A stretch of DNA of 64,000 nt from Neobacillus niacini NBRC 15566 (GTDB lineage Bacteria; Bacillota; Bacilli; Bacillales; Cytobacillaceae). Below the pieces are notes generated by a model. It saw only the letters and a program-made list of their open reading frames with translations, had not been told where the DNA came from and searched no databases. Each line of letters opens with the position of its first letter. Within the stretch, counting starts at the first letter, position 1. Position numbers and translations under genes: made by a program. The stretch spans positions 1-64,000 of the forward strand of contig NZ_BCVA01000029.1 of NCBI RefSeq assembly GCF_001591505.1, read 5' to 3'. Shown here piece by piece: positions 1-11,589 of this stretch.

Positions 1-347
1 CTTTTTTGTATTGTTCGGCTGTGTTAAGAAGAAGAGTAGGAAATCTTGCCCGCACTGGTCTACTTTTATAGAAACTGGTAACGAATAGAGAGCAATCGTT
101 ACCGTGCAGCACAACTATTTACAAAAATGGTAACGAATAGCCCTTATTCATGTCCATAATCCTACTTTTTATAAAAAACGGTAACGAAAAAATTAAACCT
201 ACCACTTACTCCAAAAAGACTCTAATTACCTCAAACTAATTTCATCGCAACAACCTAAACCAATACCAATTACCTAAAAACAAATTAATCAAACCGTACA
301 GGTTTCACATCTGCGAAATATGGAGAAAATCATTAGTAGCAGTTTGT
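1..347. repeat. Non-coding region with three ~52-bp-spaced direct repeats
   Basis: No convincing gene is seen here. A short motif, GGTAACGAATAG or GGTAACGAA, occurs at 77-88, 129-140 and 180-188, so the copies are 52 and 51 bp apart. Each copy is preceded by an A/T-rich stretch resembling TTTATANAAA. The first copy is matched by an inverted CGTTACC at 97-103, so it can form a 7-bp hairpin. The function is unknown. The spacing is like that of the larger array at 52.9-53.5 kb. Confidence 0.6.
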
Positions 348-376
348 TTGCAACTACATAAAATTTTCAGTATAAT
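348..376 (+). promoter_or_regulatory. Sigma-A promoter of the ctsR operon
   Basis: A -35 box TTGCAA (348-353) and a perfect -10 box TATAAT (371-376) are separated by 17 bp. The predicted start point, near 383, falls inside the CtsR operator, so repression by occlusion is expected. Confidence 0.85.
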
Positions 377-379
377 TAA

Positions 380-396
380 TGTCAAATATAGTCAAA
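380..396 (+). promoter_or_regulatory. CtsR operator (heptad direct repeat)
   Basis: Two GTCAAA heptads, TGTCAAA and AGTCAAA, are separated by TAT. They fit the known CtsR consensus RGTCAAA-N3-RGTCAAA. The site overlaps the predicted transcription start, as expected for autorepression of ctsR-mcsA-mcsB-clpC. Confidence 0.9.
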
Positions 397-418
397 GTCA
401 GAAGAAGGAGGTGGGAAG

Positions 419-880
419 ATGAGAAACATCTCCGATATTATTGAAAAGTATCTAAAACAAGTATTAGAAATGAGTGAACAGGAACATGTAGAAATTAAAC
501 GCAGCGAGATAGCGGATAAATTTCAATGTGTACCATCACAAATCAATTATGTTATTAATACGCGCTTTACCATTGAACGAGGGTATATCGTAGAAAGTAA
601 ACGTGGGGGAGGCGGATATATCCGAATCATGAAGGTTCAATCCCATGATTTAGTCGACTTAATTGATCATTTGCTGTCACTCATTGATAAGCGAATCGCA
701 CAAACGACTGCGGAAGATGTAATTTACAGACTAGTCCATGAGGAGATAATTACAAAACGAGAGGCAAAAATAATGTTAAGTGTTATTGACCGTTCAGTCC
801 TTTATATTGATCTTCCATTCCGAGACGAATTACGTGCACGAATGTTGAAAGCGATGTTAACATCATTGAAATATAAATAA
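419..880 (+). CDS. ctsR: CtsR, transcriptional repressor of class III heat-shock genes
   Basis: CtsR is a dimeric repressor of clp genes and of its own operon, released on heat or protein stress. The 153-residue protein has an N-terminal winged helix-turn-helix (about 5-70). The wing holds a glycine-rich loop, RGGGG at 62-66, which in this family acts as the temperature sensor and includes the critical arginine. The C-terminal part (about 75-153) forms the dimerisation and McsA/McsB-ClpC contact domain. An AGGAGGTGG ribosome binding site lies just upstream. It is the first gene of ctsR-mcsA-mcsB-clpC, and its operator overlaps the promoter. Length and gene order match Bacillus orthologues. 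Confidence 0.97.
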   Translation: MRNISDIIEKYLKQVLEMSEQEHVEIKRSEIADKFQCVPSQINYVINTRFTIERGYIVESKRGGGGYIRIMKVQSHDLVDLIDHLLSLIDKRIAQTTAEDVIYRLVHEEIITKREAKIMLSVIDRSVLYIDLPFRDELRARMLKAMLTSLKYK

Positions 881-908
881 TCTATATCAGCTAGAGAGGT
901 GAAATAAA

Positions 909-1457
909 ATGATTTGCCAGGAATGTAATCAACGGCCTGCTGCACTGCATTTTACAAAAATCATCAACGGGGAAAAAACCGAGGTAAACCTTTGTGAAAA
1001 ATGTGCCCAGGAAAAGGGCGAGATGTTTATGTTTACTGGGGGATCAGGCTTTACTTTTAATAACCTATTAGCGGGTCTATTAAATATTGATCCTACTGTT
1101 CAAAAACAAAATCAAAATACGTTTCATCAAGAAGAAGTACTTCAGTGTAATAGATGTTCAATGACATTTCCACAATTCATTAAAGTGGGTCGTTTCGGAT
1201 GTGCCCATTGCTATGAAACATTTAAGGAACAGCTTCCACCGGTCTTAAGGAGACTTCACAGTGGAAATGGGACACACAGCGGTAAAATTCCAAAGAGAAT
1301 TGGTGGAGGAATACACCTTAAAAAGCAAGTTGAAAGTCTTAAAAATGAACTAAAAGAGCTGATTAAACAAGAGGAATTTGAAGAAGCAGCTAAGATTCGA
1401 GATGAAATTCGCTCACTCGAAAAAGAATTACCTGGCAGTAGTAAGGGAGGGGAATAA
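909..1457 (+). CDS. mcsA: McsA, zinc-binding activator of the McsB arginine kinase
   Basis: McsA activates the protein-arginine kinase McsB and helps remove CtsR under stress. The 182-residue protein carries four CXXC pairs, beginning with C3/C6 and C29/C32, with two more in the middle of the protein, consistent with two zinc sites. The C-terminal helix pair (about 141-175) is a UVR-type domain of the kind that contacts Clp partners. The gene starts 28 bp after ctsR and ends one base before the mcsB GTG start, so the two are translationally close. Confidence 0.96.
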   Translation: MICQECNQRPAALHFTKIINGEKTEVNLCEKCAQEKGEMFMFTGGSGFTFNNLLAGLLNIDPTVQKQNQNTFHQEEVLQCNRCSMTFPQFIKVGRFGCAHCYETFKEQLPPVLRRLHSGNGTHSGKIPKRIGGGIHLKKQVESLKNELKELIKQEEFEEAAKIRDEIRSLEKELPGSSKGGE

Positions 1458-1458
1458 C

Positions 1459-2532
1459 GTGTCGCTTGAACGTTTTATTAATCAAGCAGTCAGCTCGTGG
1501 ATGAGCGAGGAGGGACCTGATTCAGATATTGTCCTTAGTTCCCGAATCCGTTTAGCCCGAAACTTTGAGAACTTTAAATTTCCAACACTATTTTCCCATG
1601 AAGAAGCACAATCGATTATTTTGAAAATGGAAGAAATCCTGAGTGAGTCTAACTTTACAAAGTTTGGGAAAATGGAATTACTAAAAATTGATGACATCCA
1701 GCCTCTTCAAAAAAGGGTTTTAGTAGAAAAGCACCTGATTAGTCCTAATTTAGCAGAAGACTCACCATATGGCGCTGTTCTATTAACCGAAAATGAAGAA
1801 GTTAGTATTATGATAAATGAAGAGGATCACATTCGCATTCAATGTTTGTTTCCTGGGCTGCAACTAACCGAGGCATTGGAGGCAGCAAATGAAGTAGATG
1901 ATTGGCTGGAAAGTCACATTCACTTTGGATTTGACGAGAAGCATGGCTATCTTACCAGCTGCCCTACAAACGTGGGAACAGGCCTTCGCGCTTCAGTCAT
2001 GATGCACTTACCAGGATTGATGTTAACACAGCAAATCAATCGAATTATTCCTGCAATAAATCAACTGGGATTAGTAGTAAGGGGGATTTATGGCGAAGGG
2101 AGTGAGGCGCTTGGAAATATATTTCAAATTTCCAACCAAATTACTCTAGGAAAATCTGAGGAAGATATTTGCCGCGACCTTAAGGGTGTTGTAAGTCAGT
2201 TAATTTCACAAGAAAGGTCCGCTCGTGAAGCATTACGGAAAACTTCAAACATACAATTAGAAGATAGAGTGTTTCGTTCTTATGGTGTGTTATCCAATTG
2301 TAGAATTATTGAAACAAAAGAGGCTGCAAAATGCCTTTCTGATGTCCGCCTAGGAATTGATATGGGATACATTAATCATCTTCCTAAGAATATATTAAAT
2401 GAATTAATGATTCTAACCCAGCCTGGTTTCCTGCAGCAGTATGCAGGCGGGCATTTAAGGGCAAATGATAGAGATATCCGACGAGCAGCATTAATTCGAG
2501 AACGATTAAAAATGGAGCAAGATAAAAGGTGA
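1459..2532 (+). CDS. mcsB: McsB, protein-arginine kinase
   Basis: McsB phosphorylates arginines on CtsR and on misfolded proteins, marking them for ClpCP. The fold is that of a phosphagen kinase. Visible motifs are SSRIRLARN (27-35), the NEED-type loop near 120-123, and the catalytic [12 protein letters not shown] with C168. I chose the GTG at 1459 because a GGGAGGGG site precedes it and the resulting 357 residues match the family. An ATG further upstream at 1378 would run through mcsA and has no ribosome binding site. Confidence 0.96.
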   Translation: MSLERFINQAVSSWMSEEGPDSDIVLSSRIRLARNFENFKFPTLFSHEEAQSIILKMEEILSESNFTKFGKMELLKIDDIQPLQKRVLVEKHLISPNLAEDSPYGAVLLTENEEVSIMINEEDHIRIQCLFPGLQLTEALEAANEVDDWLESHIHFGFDEKHGYLTSCPTNVGTGLRASVMMHLPGLMLTQQINRIIPAINQLGLVVRGIYGEGSEALGNIFQISNQITLGKSEEDICRDLKGVVSQLISQERSAREALRKTSNIQLEDRVFRSYGVLSNCRIIETKEAAKCLSDVRLGIDMGYINHLPKNILNELMILTQPGFLQQYAGGHLRANDRDIRRAALIRERLKMEQDKR

Positions 2533-2545
2533 GGAGGAATGGAAT

Positions 2546-4987
2546 ATGATGTTCGGCCGTTTTACTGAGAGAGCTCAAAAGGTTTTAGCTTTAGCGCAAG
2601 AGGAAGCAATTAGACTGGGTCACAACAATATTGGAACTGAGCATATTTTATTAGGTTTAGTCCGTGAGGGAGAAGGCATTGCCGCTAAGGCGCTTTATGG
2701 GCTTGGATTAGGTTCAGAAAAAATTCAAAAAGAAGTGGAATCGTTAATCGGGAAAGGCCAGGAAGCATCCCAAACGATCCACTACACACCACGGGCGAAA
2801 AAGGTAATTGAATTATCGATGGATGAAGCTAGAAAACTAGGACATTCTTATGTTGGAACAGAGCATATCTTACTCGGTTTAATCAGAGAAGGTGAGGGAG
2901 TTGCTGCAAGAGTTCTTAATAATCTTGGAGTTAGCCTAAATAAAGCACGTCAACAGGTATTACAATTACTAGGCAGTAATGAATCAGGCGGTCATCAGGG
3001 AGGAGCATCAGTAAGTGCCAATACCCCGACCCTTGACAGCCTTGCTAGAGATTTAACAGCCATTGCGAGAGAAGGAAGTTTGGATCCTGTAATCGGAAGA
3101 AGCAAGGAGATCCAGCGGGTAATTGAAGTATTGAGCCGCCGTACAAAAAATAACCCCGTGTTAATCGGTGAACCAGGAGTAGGTAAAACCGCTATCGCTG
3201 AGGGACTTGCACAGCAAATTGTAAATAATGAAGTACCTGAAATTCTTCGTGACAAGCGGGTTATGACCCTGGATATGGGTACCGTAGTAGCTGGTACCAA
3301 GTATCGCGGTGAATTTGAGGACCGTTTGAAAAAAGTAATGGATGAAATACGCCAAGCAGGCAACATTATTCTCTTTATTGATGAATTACACACATTAATT
3401 GGAGCTGGTGGAGCAGAAGGAGCGATTGATGCTTCTAACATCCTAAAACCATCTCTGGCACGTGGAGAACTCCAATGTATAGGTGCAACGACACTGGATG
3501 AATACCGAAAATATATTGAAAAGGATGCAGCATTAGAACGCCGCTTCCAGCCAATTCGTGTTGATGAACCAACGGCTGAAGAGTCCATTCGTATACTAGA
3601 GGGTCTTCGTGATCGTTATGAAGCCCATCACCGTGTATCGATTACAGATGAGGCAATTGAAGCTGCAGTAAAGCTATCTGACCGCTACATTTCTGATCGA
3701 TTCCTGCCAGATAAAGCAATTGACTTAATTGATGAAGCAGGATCTAAGGTTCGATTACGTTCTTACACAACACCGCCAAATTTGAAAGAATTAGAAGTAA
3801 AGCTTGATGAAGTGCGTAAGGAGAAAGATTCTGCTGTTCAAAGCCAAGAGTTTGAAAAAGCAGCATCCTTACGAGATACAGAACAACGTCTGCGTGAGCA
3901 GCTTGAAGAAACGAAGAAAACATGGAAAGAAAAGCAAGGTAAAGAAAACAGTGAGGTCACTGTTGAGGATATTGCAAGTGTTGTTTCAAGCTGGACGGGA
4001 ATACCTGTCTCCAAGCTAGCTGAAACAGAAACGGCTAAATTACTTAATTTAGAGGAACTCCTGCATTCCCGTGTGATTGGTCAGGAGGAAGCTGTTAAGG
4101 CCGTTTCTAAAGCAGTTCGTCGGGCTAGGGCAGGCTTAAAGGATCCAAAACGCCCTATCGGTTCTTTTGTTTTCCTTGGCCCTACTGGTGTAGGTAAAAC
4201 CGAGTTGGCACGAGCACTTGCTGAGGCAATGTTTGGTGATGAAGATGCCATGATTCGGATTGATATGTCAGAATACATGGAGAAGCATTCTACTTCTCGC
4301 TTGGTGGGCTCACCTCCGGGATATGTGGGTTATGAAGAAGGCGGTCAATTAACGGAAAAGGTTCGTAGAAAGCCATACTCAGTTATCTTGCTTGATGAAA
4401 TTGAAAAGGCACACCCAGACGTGTTCAATATCTTACTGCAAGTTCTTGAAGATGGCCGCTTAACGGATTCTAAAGGAAGAACGGTTGACTTCCGTAATAC
4501 GGTTCTGATTATGACTTCCAACGTTGGTGCAGAAGCACTAAAACGCAACAAATATGTGGGCTTTAATATTCAAGATGGAGACCAGGATTATAAGGACATG
4601 AAGGGTAAAGTAATGGAAGAATTGAAAAAGGCCTTCCGTCCAGAATTCATAAACCGTATTGATGAAATCATTGTCTTCCATGCTTTAGAGAAAAAGCATC
4701 TTGGAGAAATTGTTACCCTTTTATCTGACCAGCTTGTAAAACGATTAAAAGAGCAGCATATTTCTTTAGAGTTAACCGATGCAGCAAAAGACAAAATATC
4801 TATCGAGGGTTATGATCCTGAATACGGTGCCCGCCCATTACGCAGAGCTATTCAAAAACATATTGAAGACCGCCTCTCTGAAGAACTGTTAAAAGGTACA
4901 GTATTAACAGGGCAGCATGTTATAATTGATGTTGATAATGGTGAATTCTTAGTTAGAACGGCAGAAAAAACGACTCTAACTAAATAA
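2546..4987 (+). CDS. clpC: ClpC, Hsp100 AAA+ unfoldase
   Basis: ClpC is the unfoldase partner of ClpP and degrades arginine-phosphorylated and MecA-delivered substrates. The 813-residue protein has two N-terminal Clp-N repeats (about 1-145). The first AAA+ module has Walker A GEPGVGKT (208-215). A UVR-bearing coiled-coil middle domain lies around 420-460. The second AAA+ module has Walker A GPTGVGKT (545-552). A GAGGAGG site precedes the tandem ATG ATG start, and the [10 protein letters not shown] start is typical of Bacillus. It closes the CtsR operon and is followed by a terminator. Confidence 0.98.
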   Translation: MMFGRFTERAQKVLALAQEEAIRLGHNNIGTEHILLGLVREGEGIAAKALYGLGLGSEKIQKEVESLIGKGQEASQTIHYTPRAKKVIELSMDEARKLGHSYVGTEHILLGLIREGEGVAARVLNNLGVSLNKARQQVLQLLGSNESGGHQGGASVSANTPTLDSLARDLTAIAREGSLDPVIGRSKEIQRVIEVLSRRTKNNPVLIGEPGVGKTAIAEGLAQQIVNNEVPEILRDKRVMTLDMGTVVAGTKYRGEFEDRLKKVMDEIRQAGNIILFIDELHTLIGAGGAEGAIDASNILKPSLARGELQCIGATTLDEYRKYIEKDAALERRFQPIRVDEPTAEESIRILEGLRDRYEAHHRVSITDEAIEAAVKLSDRYISDRFLPDKAIDLIDEAGSKVRLRSYTTPPNLKELEVKLDEVRKEKDSAVQSQEFEKAASLRDTEQRLREQLEETKKTWKEKQGKENSEVTVEDIASVVSSWTGIPVSKLAETETAKLLNLEELLHSRVIGQEEAVKAVSKAVRRARAGLKDPKRPIGSFVFLGPTGVGKTELARALAEAMFGDEDAMIRIDMSEYMEKHSTSRLVGSPPGYVGYEEGGQLTEKVRRKPYSVILLDEIEKAHPDVFNILLQVLEDGRLTDSKGRTVDFRNTVLIMTSNVGAEALKRNKYVGFNIQDGDQDYKDMKGKVMEELKKAFRPEFINRIDEIIVFHALEKKHLGEIVTLLSDQLVKRLKEQHISLELTDAAKDKISIEGYDPEYGARPLRRAIQKHIEDRLSEELLKGTVLTGQHVIIDVDNGEFLVRTAEKTTLTK

Positions 4988-5014
4988 CCAGATTCGATAC
5001 TATTTGGAGCAACT

Positions 5015-5060
5015 AAAAGGGGTACACGTTATAAGTCTCGACCGTGTACCTCTTTTTCTA
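5015..5060 (+). terminator. Rho-independent terminator after clpC
   Basis: The stem GGTACACG (5021-5028) pairs with CGTGTACC (5043-5050). It is extended by an A-tract/T-tract pairing and followed by TCTTTTTC. It separates the stress operon from radA. Confidence 0.8.
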
Positions 5061-5083
5061 TTTAGAGTCAGGAGTAGATAGAT

Positions 5084-6466
5084 ATGGTCAAACGAAAAAC
5101 GAAGTTCATGTGTCAGGAGTGTGGGTATGAATCTCCTAAATGGTTAGGAAAATGCCCAGGCTGCGGAGAATGGAACAAAATGGTGGAGGAAGTTGAGGTA
5201 ACTGGCGGAAATAGAAGGGGCGCCTTCGCTCATTCTCAAGGGGTCTCAACATTGGCAGCTAAACCAACGCCTATTACTGCCATTGAATCCTTGTCAGAAC
5301 CGAGAATTCTTACCGATTTAAATGAACTTAATCGAGTCTTAGGCGGTGGAGTGGTTAAAGGATCACTAGTTCTAATCGGTGGTGACCCTGGCATCGGTAA
5401 ATCAACTCTCCTTTTACAGGTATCCTCTCAACTTGCGAATAAAGGCAATCAGGTCTTATACATATCAGGCGAGGAATCGCTGAGGCAAACAAAGCTTCGA
5501 GCTGAAAGACTGGGAATTAAATCTGAAAATCTTCTCGTGTATGCTGAGACCAATCTAGATGAAATTAGTCGAACGATTGAAAATACAAATCCAAGTTTTG
5601 TGATTATTGATTCCATTCAAACGGTTTTCCATCCGGAAGTAACGTCGGCACCAGGGAGCGTCTCACAAGTTCGTGAATGTACATCAGAATTAATGAGGAT
5701 TGGGAAAACAAAGGGCATTGCTATCTTTATTGTTGGTCATGTAACAAAAGAAGGGTCCATAGCTGGACCAAGGCTGCTCGAGCATATGGTAGATACTGTT
5801 CTCTACTTTGAAGGGGAAAGGCACCATACATATCGTATTTTACGTGCTGTAAAAAACCGTTTTGGATCAACCAATGAAATGGGTATTTTTGAAATGAAGG
5901 AATTTGGACTGGATGAGGTTGCAAATCCATCGGAAATATTCCTTGAAGAGAGGTCGCAAGGCGCAGCAGGCTCCACTGTCGTTGCTTCAATGGAAGGGAC
6001 ACGTCCTGTACTTGTCGAAATTCAGGCTTTAATATCTCCGACAAGCTTTGGAAACCCAAGAAGAATGGCAACAGGGATTGACCATAATCGTGTTCCATTA
6101 TTAATGGCAGTTTTAGAGAAGCGGATGGGAATGCTTCTTCAGAATCAAGATGCCTATCTAAAGGTCGCAGGAGGCGTGAAGCTAGATGAACCAGCCATCG
6201 ATTTAGCGATCGTTGTAAGTATCGCCTCAAGCTTTCGTGATAAACCTACGAGGGCAACGGACTGTATTATAGGAGAGGTTGGGTTAACAGGAGAGGTGCG
6301 AAGAGTCTCGAGAATTGAACAGCGTGTTCAGGAAGCTGCAAAGTTAGGGTTCGAACGGGTTATTCTGCCTGCCAATAATTTGAGCGGCTGGCAGGGTCCG
6401 AAAGGTGTGGAACTAATCGGGGTTTCGACTGTAGCAGAAGCTTTAAAAGCAGTGTTAGGGGTGTAG
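5084..6466 (+). CDS. radA: RadA (Sms), DNA repair ATPase
   Basis: RadA is a RecA-related motor that promotes branch migration in recombinational repair. The 460-residue protein begins with a C4 zinc finger (C10, C13, C24, C27). A RecA-like ATPase core follows, with Walker A GDPGIGKS (100-107) and the RadA-specific KNRFG motif. A Lon-protease-like C-terminal domain ends the protein. It precedes disA by 3 bp, so radA and disA are co-transcribed. The pair is functionally linked in B. subtilis, where RadA modulates DisA. Confidence 0.97.
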   Translation: MVKRKTKFMCQECGYESPKWLGKCPGCGEWNKMVEEVEVTGGNRRGAFAHSQGVSTLAAKPTPITAIESLSEPRILTDLNELNRVLGGGVVKGSLVLIGGDPGIGKSTLLLQVSSQLANKGNQVLYISGEESLRQTKLRAERLGIKSENLLVYAETNLDEISRTIENTNPSFVIIDSIQTVFHPEVTSAPGSVSQVRECTSELMRIGKTKGIAIFIVGHVTKEGSIAGPRLLEHMVDTVLYFEGERHHTYRILRAVKNRFGSTNEMGIFEMKEFGLDEVANPSEIFLEERSQGAAGSTVVASMEGTRPVLVEIQALISPTSFGNPRRMATGIDHNRVPLLMAVLEKRMGMLLQNQDAYLKVAGGVKLDEPAIDLAIVVSIASSFRDKPTRATDCIIGEVGLTGEVRRVSRIEQRVQEAAKLGFERVILPANNLSGWQGPKGVELIGVSTVAEALKAVLGV

Positions 6467-6469
6467 AAC

Positions 6470-7543
6470 ATGGAGAATAAAAAGCTGGGTGAACAAACTG
6501 TTAGTGAAGTTTTACAGTTTATTGCCCCAGGTACACCTATTCGTGAAGGTATTGATAATGTATTAAGAGCAAATACTGGAGGACTTATTGTTGTTGGTTA
6601 CAATGATAAAGTTAAAGGTATCGTAGATGGCGGTTTTCAAATTAATTGTCCTTTTTCACCAAGTTATCTTTATGAGCTAGCCAAAATGGATGGTGCAATT
6701 ATCTTAAATGAATTAGGGAATACTATTCTTATTGCCAATGCCCAGCTTGTTCCTGATTCCGAAATACCTGCTTCGGAGACCGGTATGCGCCACCGCACCG
6801 CTGAACGAGTAGCCAGGCAAACAAAGGCACTTGTTATTGCTATATCTCAAAGAAGAAATGTCATAACCTTATATCAAGGAAACTTCCGTTACGCCCTTAA
6901 AGATATTTCTGTCATATTGACCAAGGCAAATCAGGCGATTCAAATGCTGGAAAAGTATAAAGCAGTCCTTGAGCGGAGCATTGCCGGTCTAAGTATTTTA
7001 GAGTTCGAAGAATCGGTTACATATAACGATTTCTTACTCGTTCTCCATCGGTTTGAGATGGTACTAAGAATTAAAAATGAACTCATTACTTACTTGAATG
7101 AATTGGGAACAGAAGGCAGGCTCATTCGCTTGCAAATGAATGAAATATTGACAGATTTGGAAGAAGAGACAGCCCTGATTATTAAGGACTATGCCCTTGA
7201 TAGAGAAATCAAGTCGAGAGATGTTCTTAAACGAATGCAAGTGTTAACTAGTAATGGGACATTAGATGATATGGCAATACTAAAACTAATGGGGTATCAA
7301 GGATATACTCCTCTTGATGAAAGCAAGCCTCCTCGTGGATATCGGATTCTAAATAAAATTCCCCGTCTTCCCGTTGTAATAATTGAAAACATTATATCTA
7401 GCTTCGGTGAGTTTTCAAATATTATATCAGCCTCGGTTGAAGAATTAGATGATGTAGAAGGAATTGGTGAAATCCGTGCAAAAAAAATCAAGGAAGGCTT
7501 ACGATTAATTAAAGAGAGATTATATACAGAGCGGCATTTGTAG
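6470..7543 (+). CDS. disA: DisA, DNA-integrity scanning diadenylate cyclase
   Basis: DisA makes c-di-AMP from two ATP and scans DNA for branched structures. The 357-residue protein has an N-terminal DAC domain with the conserved DGA (74-76) and RHR (107-109) motifs, a helical linker, and a C-terminal helix-hairpin-helix domain (about 310-357) for DNA binding. In this family the protein is an octamer whose synthesis stalls on recombination intermediates. The coding region follows radA after 3 bp. Confidence 0.97.
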   Translation: MENKKLGEQTVSEVLQFIAPGTPIREGIDNVLRANTGGLIVVGYNDKVKGIVDGGFQINCPFSPSYLYELAKMDGAIILNELGNTILIANAQLVPDSEIPASETGMRHRTAERVARQTKALVIAISQRRNVITLYQGNFRYALKDISVILTKANQAIQMLEKYKAVLERSIAGLSILEFEESVTYNDFLLVLHRFEMVLRIKNELITYLNELGTEGRLIRLQMNEILTDLEEETALIIKDYALDREIKSRDVLKRMQVLTSNGTLDDMAILKLMGYQGYTPLDESKPPRGYRILNKIPRLPVVIIENIISSFGEFSNIISASVEELDDVEGIGEIRAKKIKEGLRLIKERLYTERHL

Positions 7544-7716
7544 CTTACCTTACGAGTAAAGTGTACAATTTACGTTTGTTTGACAGGGCATTTTTCCAGT
7601 GCTACCCTATGAATTGAAAAATATTTTTTACTATAGAAAAGTAACTTTCATGATTTAAAATTCACACTTTGACCAAAATAATCATTAAACGAAGGTTTCA
7701 TTTTTGGGAATATGTT

Positions 7717-7722
7717 TATAAT
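7717..7722 (+). promoter_or_regulatory. Possible -10 element upstream of yacL
   Basis: A perfect TATAAT lies 20 bp before the yacL start. The matching -35 region (GGTTTC at 7694-7699, 17-bp spacer) is weak, so the promoter may be poor or need another factor. Confidence 0.4.
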
Positions 7723-7741
7723 GAGTAGAGGAGGTGAAGGA

Positions 7742-8827
7742 ATGTTAAAACGTATTGTTCAAGCATGCTTTCTTATAACTGGTGGTACGCTTGGAATATT
7801 GTTGATCCCACAATTGTTAAAAGTAATTAATTTTGATGACATTCCAATAATCAGTAACTCGTATGCCGCGGCTATTATAGGTGCAATTATTTTTTATCTT
7901 ATAACTTTTTGGGCAGTAGATTATGTACTAGAGTTTATTAAATGGGCTGAAGACTCACTGGTGAAAATCCCGGTAACAGACGTGATTTTTGGCAGTTTAG
8001 GATTAATTTTTGGCTTATTGGTAGCCTTTTTAATCGGTTTTGCTCTAAATGCAGTTCAAGTACCTATTCTTAATGCTGTCGCTCCTATTTTGCTGACATT
8101 ATTATTTGGATACCTTGGCTTTCAGGTTGGATTTAAGAAAAGGGATGAGCTGTTAAATCTCTTTGGCAGCCGTGGAAAGAAGAAATCAGGGGAAGACGAC
8201 ACTGAAAAGTCAGAGGGACAATCATTGAAAATCTTAGATACGAGTGTCATTATTGACGGCCGTGTTGCGGATATTTGTCAAACCGGATTCCTAGAAGGAA
8301 CAATAGTAATTCCTCGCTTTGTACTTGAGGAATTACAGCATATTGCTGATTCATCAGACGTGTTAAAGCGAAACCGTGGAAGACGGGGCTTGGATATTCT
8401 AAATCGCATTCAAAAGGAACTAGCGATAAAAGTTGAGATTTATGAAGGTGATTTTGATGAAATTCAAGAAGTGGACAGCAAGCTTGTAAAACTAGCGAAG
8501 ATTACAAATGGAATGCTTGTTACGAACGATTTTAATCTTAATAAGGTATGTGAATTACAGAACGTTTCTGTATTAAATATTAATGATTTAGCCAATGCCG
8601 TAAAACCAGTAGTGCTGCCTGGGGAAGAGTTATCAGTACAGGTAATCAAAGATGGTAAAGAATATCACCAAGGTGTAGCATATCTTGATGACGGCACAAT
8701 GATTGTGGTGGAAGAGGGACGAGAATATATCGGAAAAAGAATCGATGTTCTTGTAACGAGTGTGCTTCAAACCTCTGCAGGTAGAATGATTTTTGCAAAG
8801 CCAAAATTATTGGAAAAGGCATTATAA
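7742..8827 (+). CDS. yacL: YacL, membrane-anchored PIN-TRAM domain protein
   Basis: This 361-residue protein starts with about four transmembrane segments (roughly 5-130). A charged linker follows, then a PIN nuclease-like domain beginning at the [10 protein letters not shown] motif with the acidic residues typical of the fold, and a C-terminal TRAM domain. The family is conserved next to disA and ispD, but its substrate is not established. I placed the start at the ATG after AGGAGGTG. An in-frame ATG at 7712 would fall over the -10 box and adds residues absent from the family. Confidence 0.9.
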   Translation: MLKRIVQACFLITGGTLGILLIPQLLKVINFDDIPIISNSYAAAIIGAIIFYLITFWAVDYVLEFIKWAEDSLVKIPVTDVIFGSLGLIFGLLVAFLIGFALNAVQVPILNAVAPILLTLLFGYLGFQVGFKKRDELLNLFGSRGKKKSGEDDTEKSEGQSLKILDTSVIIDGRVADICQTGFLEGTIVIPRFVLEELQHIADSSDVLKRNRGRRGLDILNRIQKELAIKVEIYEGDFDEIQEVDSKLVKLAKITNGMLVTNDFNLNKVCELQNVSVLNINDLANAVKPVVLPGEELSVQVIKDGKEYHQGVAYLDDGTMIVVEEGREYIGKRIDVLVTSVLQTSAGRMIFAKPKLLEKAL

Positions 8828-8869
8828 TTTACGGATCAATAGACAGAAAGAATAGAATGGAGATTTATT

Positions 8870-9559
8870 ATGGCTTATCAAGTCATTATTCCGGCCGCTG
8901 GTCAGGGGAAGAGGATGGGGGCAGGGAAAAACAAGCTTTTATTAGAACTAAATAATATACCTGTATTAATTCATACTTTAAAGGTCTTTGATGAAGATGA
9001 GTTATGTGACGGAATAATTTTAGCTGTTAACCCGCTCGATACCGAGGAGTTTAAAAATCTGTTAAATAAGTATAAGGTGAAGAAGGTGCTGGATTTAGTT
9101 CCCGGTGGAAAAGAACGTCAGGATAGCATTTATAATGCATTGAAAACTGTGAAGAATGATGGAATTATTCTTGTTCATGATGCCGCTCGGCCTTTTATTC
9201 TTAAGGAGCATATTCACCGATTACTAGATACAGCACAAGAAACAGGTGCAGCAATTATTGGAGTACCAGCAAAGGATACCATGAAAACAGTAGGGAATCA
9301 TGTGGTCAGGGCAACTGTTGAAAGATCCAGCTTGTGGGCTGTTCAAACCCCACAAGCTTTTCGTTTTTCTGTTCTTTTTAAAGCCTATGAACAGGCAGAG
9401 AAGGATCACTTTATTGGTACGGATGATTCTAGTTTGGTAGAACGAATTTCTCATCCAGTCACAATGGTGGAAGGAGATTATGATAATATCAAGCTTACCA
9501 CCATCGAGGATTTATTTTTTGCAAAAGCAATACTAGAGAAAAGACAAGGGAGTTTTTAA
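8870..9559 (+). CDS. ispD: IspD, 2-C-methyl-D-erythritol 4-phosphate cytidylyltransferase
   Basis: IspD catalyses the third step of the MEP isoprenoid pathway, joining MEP to CTP to give CDP-ME. The 229-residue protein has the nucleotide-binding [10 protein letters not shown] motif near the N-terminus, the DAARPF motif, and the conserved TPQAF. It ends one base before ispF, so the two pathway enzymes are translated together. Confidence 0.97.
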   Translation: MAYQVIIPAAGQGKRMGAGKNKLLLELNNIPVLIHTLKVFDEDELCDGIILAVNPLDTEEFKNLLNKYKVKKVLDLVPGGKERQDSIYNALKTVKNDGIILVHDAARPFILKEHIHRLLDTAQETGAAIIGVPAKDTMKTVGNHVVRATVERSSLWAVQTPQAFRFSVLFKAYEQAEKDHFIGTDDSSLVERISHPVTMVEGDYDNIKLTTIEDLFFAKAILEKRQGSF

Positions 9560-9560
9560 A

Positions 9561-10043
9561 ATGTTTCGTATTGGACAAGGTTTTGATGTGCACCAATTAA
9601 CCGAGGGTCGGCCGTTGATTATAGGCGGAATTACCATTCCCTATGAAAAAGGATTGCTTGGTCATTCTGATGCAGATGTATTATTACATACCATCTCGGA
9701 TGCTTGTCTTGGGGCGATTGGTGAAGGGGACATTGGCAAGCATTTTCCGGATACAGATCCAAACTTTAAGGATGCAGATTCGGCTAAGCTTATGGAGCAA
9801 GTATGGCAGCTCGTAAAAGATAGAGGCTATGAACTTGTTAATGCAGACTGTACAATTATTGCACAAAAACCCAAAATGGCACCTTATATACAGCCAATGA
9901 AAGAGAGAATAGCTGAATTATTAAACGCTTCTCCCGAACAAATTAATGTAAAGGCAACAACAACAGAGAAGTTAGGCTTTACAGGCCGCGGTGAAGGAAT
10001 TGCTTCACAAGCAGTCGTTTTGTTAAAAAAGGTTAACATATAG
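9561..10043 (+). CDS. ispF: IspF, 2-C-methyl-D-erythritol 2,4-cyclodiphosphate synthase
   Basis: IspF cyclises CDP-ME 2-phosphate to MEcPP, releasing CMP, as a zinc-dependent trimer. The 160-residue length is normal. The metal ligands of the GFDVHQL motif (D9, H11) and the HSDADVLLH motif are intact, as is the C-terminal [14 protein letters not shown] region. The start follows the ispD stop directly. Confidence 0.97.
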   Translation: MFRIGQGFDVHQLTEGRPLIIGGITIPYEKGLLGHSDADVLLHTISDACLGAIGEGDIGKHFPDTDPNFKDADSAKLMEQVWQLVKDRGYELVNADCTIIAQKPKMAPYIQPMKERIAELLNASPEQINVKATTTEKLGFTGRGEGIASQAVVLLKKVNI

Positions 10044-10115
10044 TCTTTATTGCTGAAATCTACAATGGTAAAATAAATCAGATATAAGAAATCAATGTTA
10101 TATGGAGGCATAATA

Positions 10116-11573
10116 ATGTCAAATGAAGTTCGTGTAAGGTATGCTCCAAGTCCGACTGGACATTTACATATTGGAAATGCCCGTACTGCATTATTTAATT
10201 ATTTGTTTGCACGCAGTCAAGGCGGCAAATTTATTATCCGTATTGAGGATACAGATAAAAAGCGGAATATTGCCGGCGGGGAAGAAAGCCAATTAAAATA
10301 TCTTAAATGGTTAGGGATGGATTGGGACGAAAGTGTCGATGTCGGCGGCGAATATGGACCTTACCGGCAGTCTGAAAGAAATGATATTTATCAAACCTAT
10401 TATAATCAATTATTAGAAAATGGCCATGCCTATAAATGCTACTGTACAGAGGCAGAAATTGAAGCAGAGCGGGAAGAGCAGATGGAGAGAGGAGAAACTC
10501 CTCATTATTCAGGAAAGTGCCGCCATTTAACAGCTGAGGAACGCGCAAAATTAGAAAGTGAAGGACGCGAGCCAAGCATTAGAATAATGGTACCGGAAGG
10601 AAAAACTTACACCTTTGATGACATGGTAAAAGGAACTGTATCCTTTGAATCTGAAGGAATGGGCGATTGGGTTATCATTAAAAAGGACGGAACACCAACT
10701 TATAATTTTGCAGTAACCGTTGATGATTATCTAATGAAAATTTCGCATGTACTACGAGGTGACGACCATATATCTAACACTCCTAAGCAGCTTATGGTTT
10801 ATGAAGCATTAGGCTGGGAACCGCCGATTTTTGGTCACATGACACTAATTGTGAATGAGAGTAGAAAGAAATTAAGTAAACGAGATGAATCCATTATTCA
10901 GTTTATCGAACAATATGAAGAATTAGGCTATTTGCCGGAGGCTTTGTTTAACTTTATTACGTTACTAGGTTGGTCCCCAGCGGGTGAAGAGGAACTATAC
11001 TCTAAAGAGCAATTTATTGAAATCTTCGATGCAAATCGCCTATCGAAGTCACCGGCTTTATTTGATACGAATAAGCTAACATGGATGAACAACCAATATA
11101 TGAAGAAGATAGATGTTGATCGAGTTCTAGAAGTATCTATGCCGCATTTAGTGAAAGCTGGACGTTTAGGTGAGAACTTGACTAGAGAGGAACAACAATG
11201 GGTAAAAGGTTTAGTTGCACTTTTACAGGAAAAAATGAGCTACGGTGCAGAGATTGTTGAACTTTCCGATATGTTCTTTAAAGATGAAGCTGAATACGAA
11301 GAAGACGCCAAGGAAGTATTATCAGGCGAGACAGTTCCAGAAGTACTTAAGGCATTTTCTGTGGAGCTTGACAAGATGGATAACTTTAAAGCAGACGAAA
11401 TTAAGGCTGCGATGAAGGCCGTTCAAAAATCCACCGGCCAAAAGGGTAAAAATCTGTTTATGCCAATCCGTGCCGCTGTTTCCGGTCAAACTCATGGTCC
11501 AGATTTACCTCAAACGATTGAACTTTTAGGAAAAGGAAAAGTTTTAAATAGAATTCAAAAAATTATTGGTTAA
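10116..11573 (+). CDS. gltX: GltX, glutamyl-tRNA synthetase
   Basis: This class I synthetase charges tRNA-Glu. In Bacillus it also mischarges tRNA-Gln, which is then amidated by GatCAB. The 485-residue protein has the HIGH-type motif within [10 protein letters not shown] (11-20) and KLSKR (252-256). Between them is a cysteine cluster (CYC, then CRH) typical of zinc-bearing GluRS. The ATG at 10116 follows GGAGG; an upstream ATG at 10095 is unsupported. The gene precedes cysE-cysS, which have their own T-box control. Confidence 0.97.
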   Translation: MSNEVRVRYAPSPTGHLHIGNARTALFNYLFARSQGGKFIIRIEDTDKKRNIAGGEESQLKYLKWLGMDWDESVDVGGEYGPYRQSERNDIYQTYYNQLLENGHAYKCYCTEAEIEAEREEQMERGETPHYSGKCRHLTAEERAKLESEGREPSIRIMVPEGKTYTFDDMVKGTVSFESEGMGDWVIIKKDGTPTYNFAVTVDDYLMKISHVLRGDDHISNTPKQLMVYEALGWEPPIFGHMTLIVNESRKKLSKRDESIIQFIEQYEELGYLPEALFNFITLLGWSPAGEEELYSKEQFIEIFDANRLSKSPALFDTNKLTWMNNQYMKKIDVDRVLEVSMPHLVKAGRLGENLTREEQQWVKGLVALLQEKMSYGAEIVELSDMFFKDEAEYEEDAKEVLSGETVPEVLKAFSVELDKMDNFKADEIKAAMKAVQKSTGQKGKNLFMPIRAAVSGQTHGPDLPQTIELLGKGKVLNRIQKIIG

Positions 11574-11589
11574 CATTAGCGACAAAATG

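Noticed and set aside
1378-1458. ATG 1378 as the mcsB start
   Set aside because: It would overlap mcsA by 80 bp and add 27 residues not found in McsB; GTG 1459 has a proper ribosome binding site.
2995-3588. A 197-codon open frame on the - strand inside clpC
   Set aside because: It is antisense to highly conserved clpC codons and its protein is rich in Ser/Arg/Ile typical of shadow frames; no ribosome binding site supports it.
7579-7607. TTGACA near 7579 as a yacL promoter
   Set aside because: No acceptable -10 lies 16-18 bp downstream.
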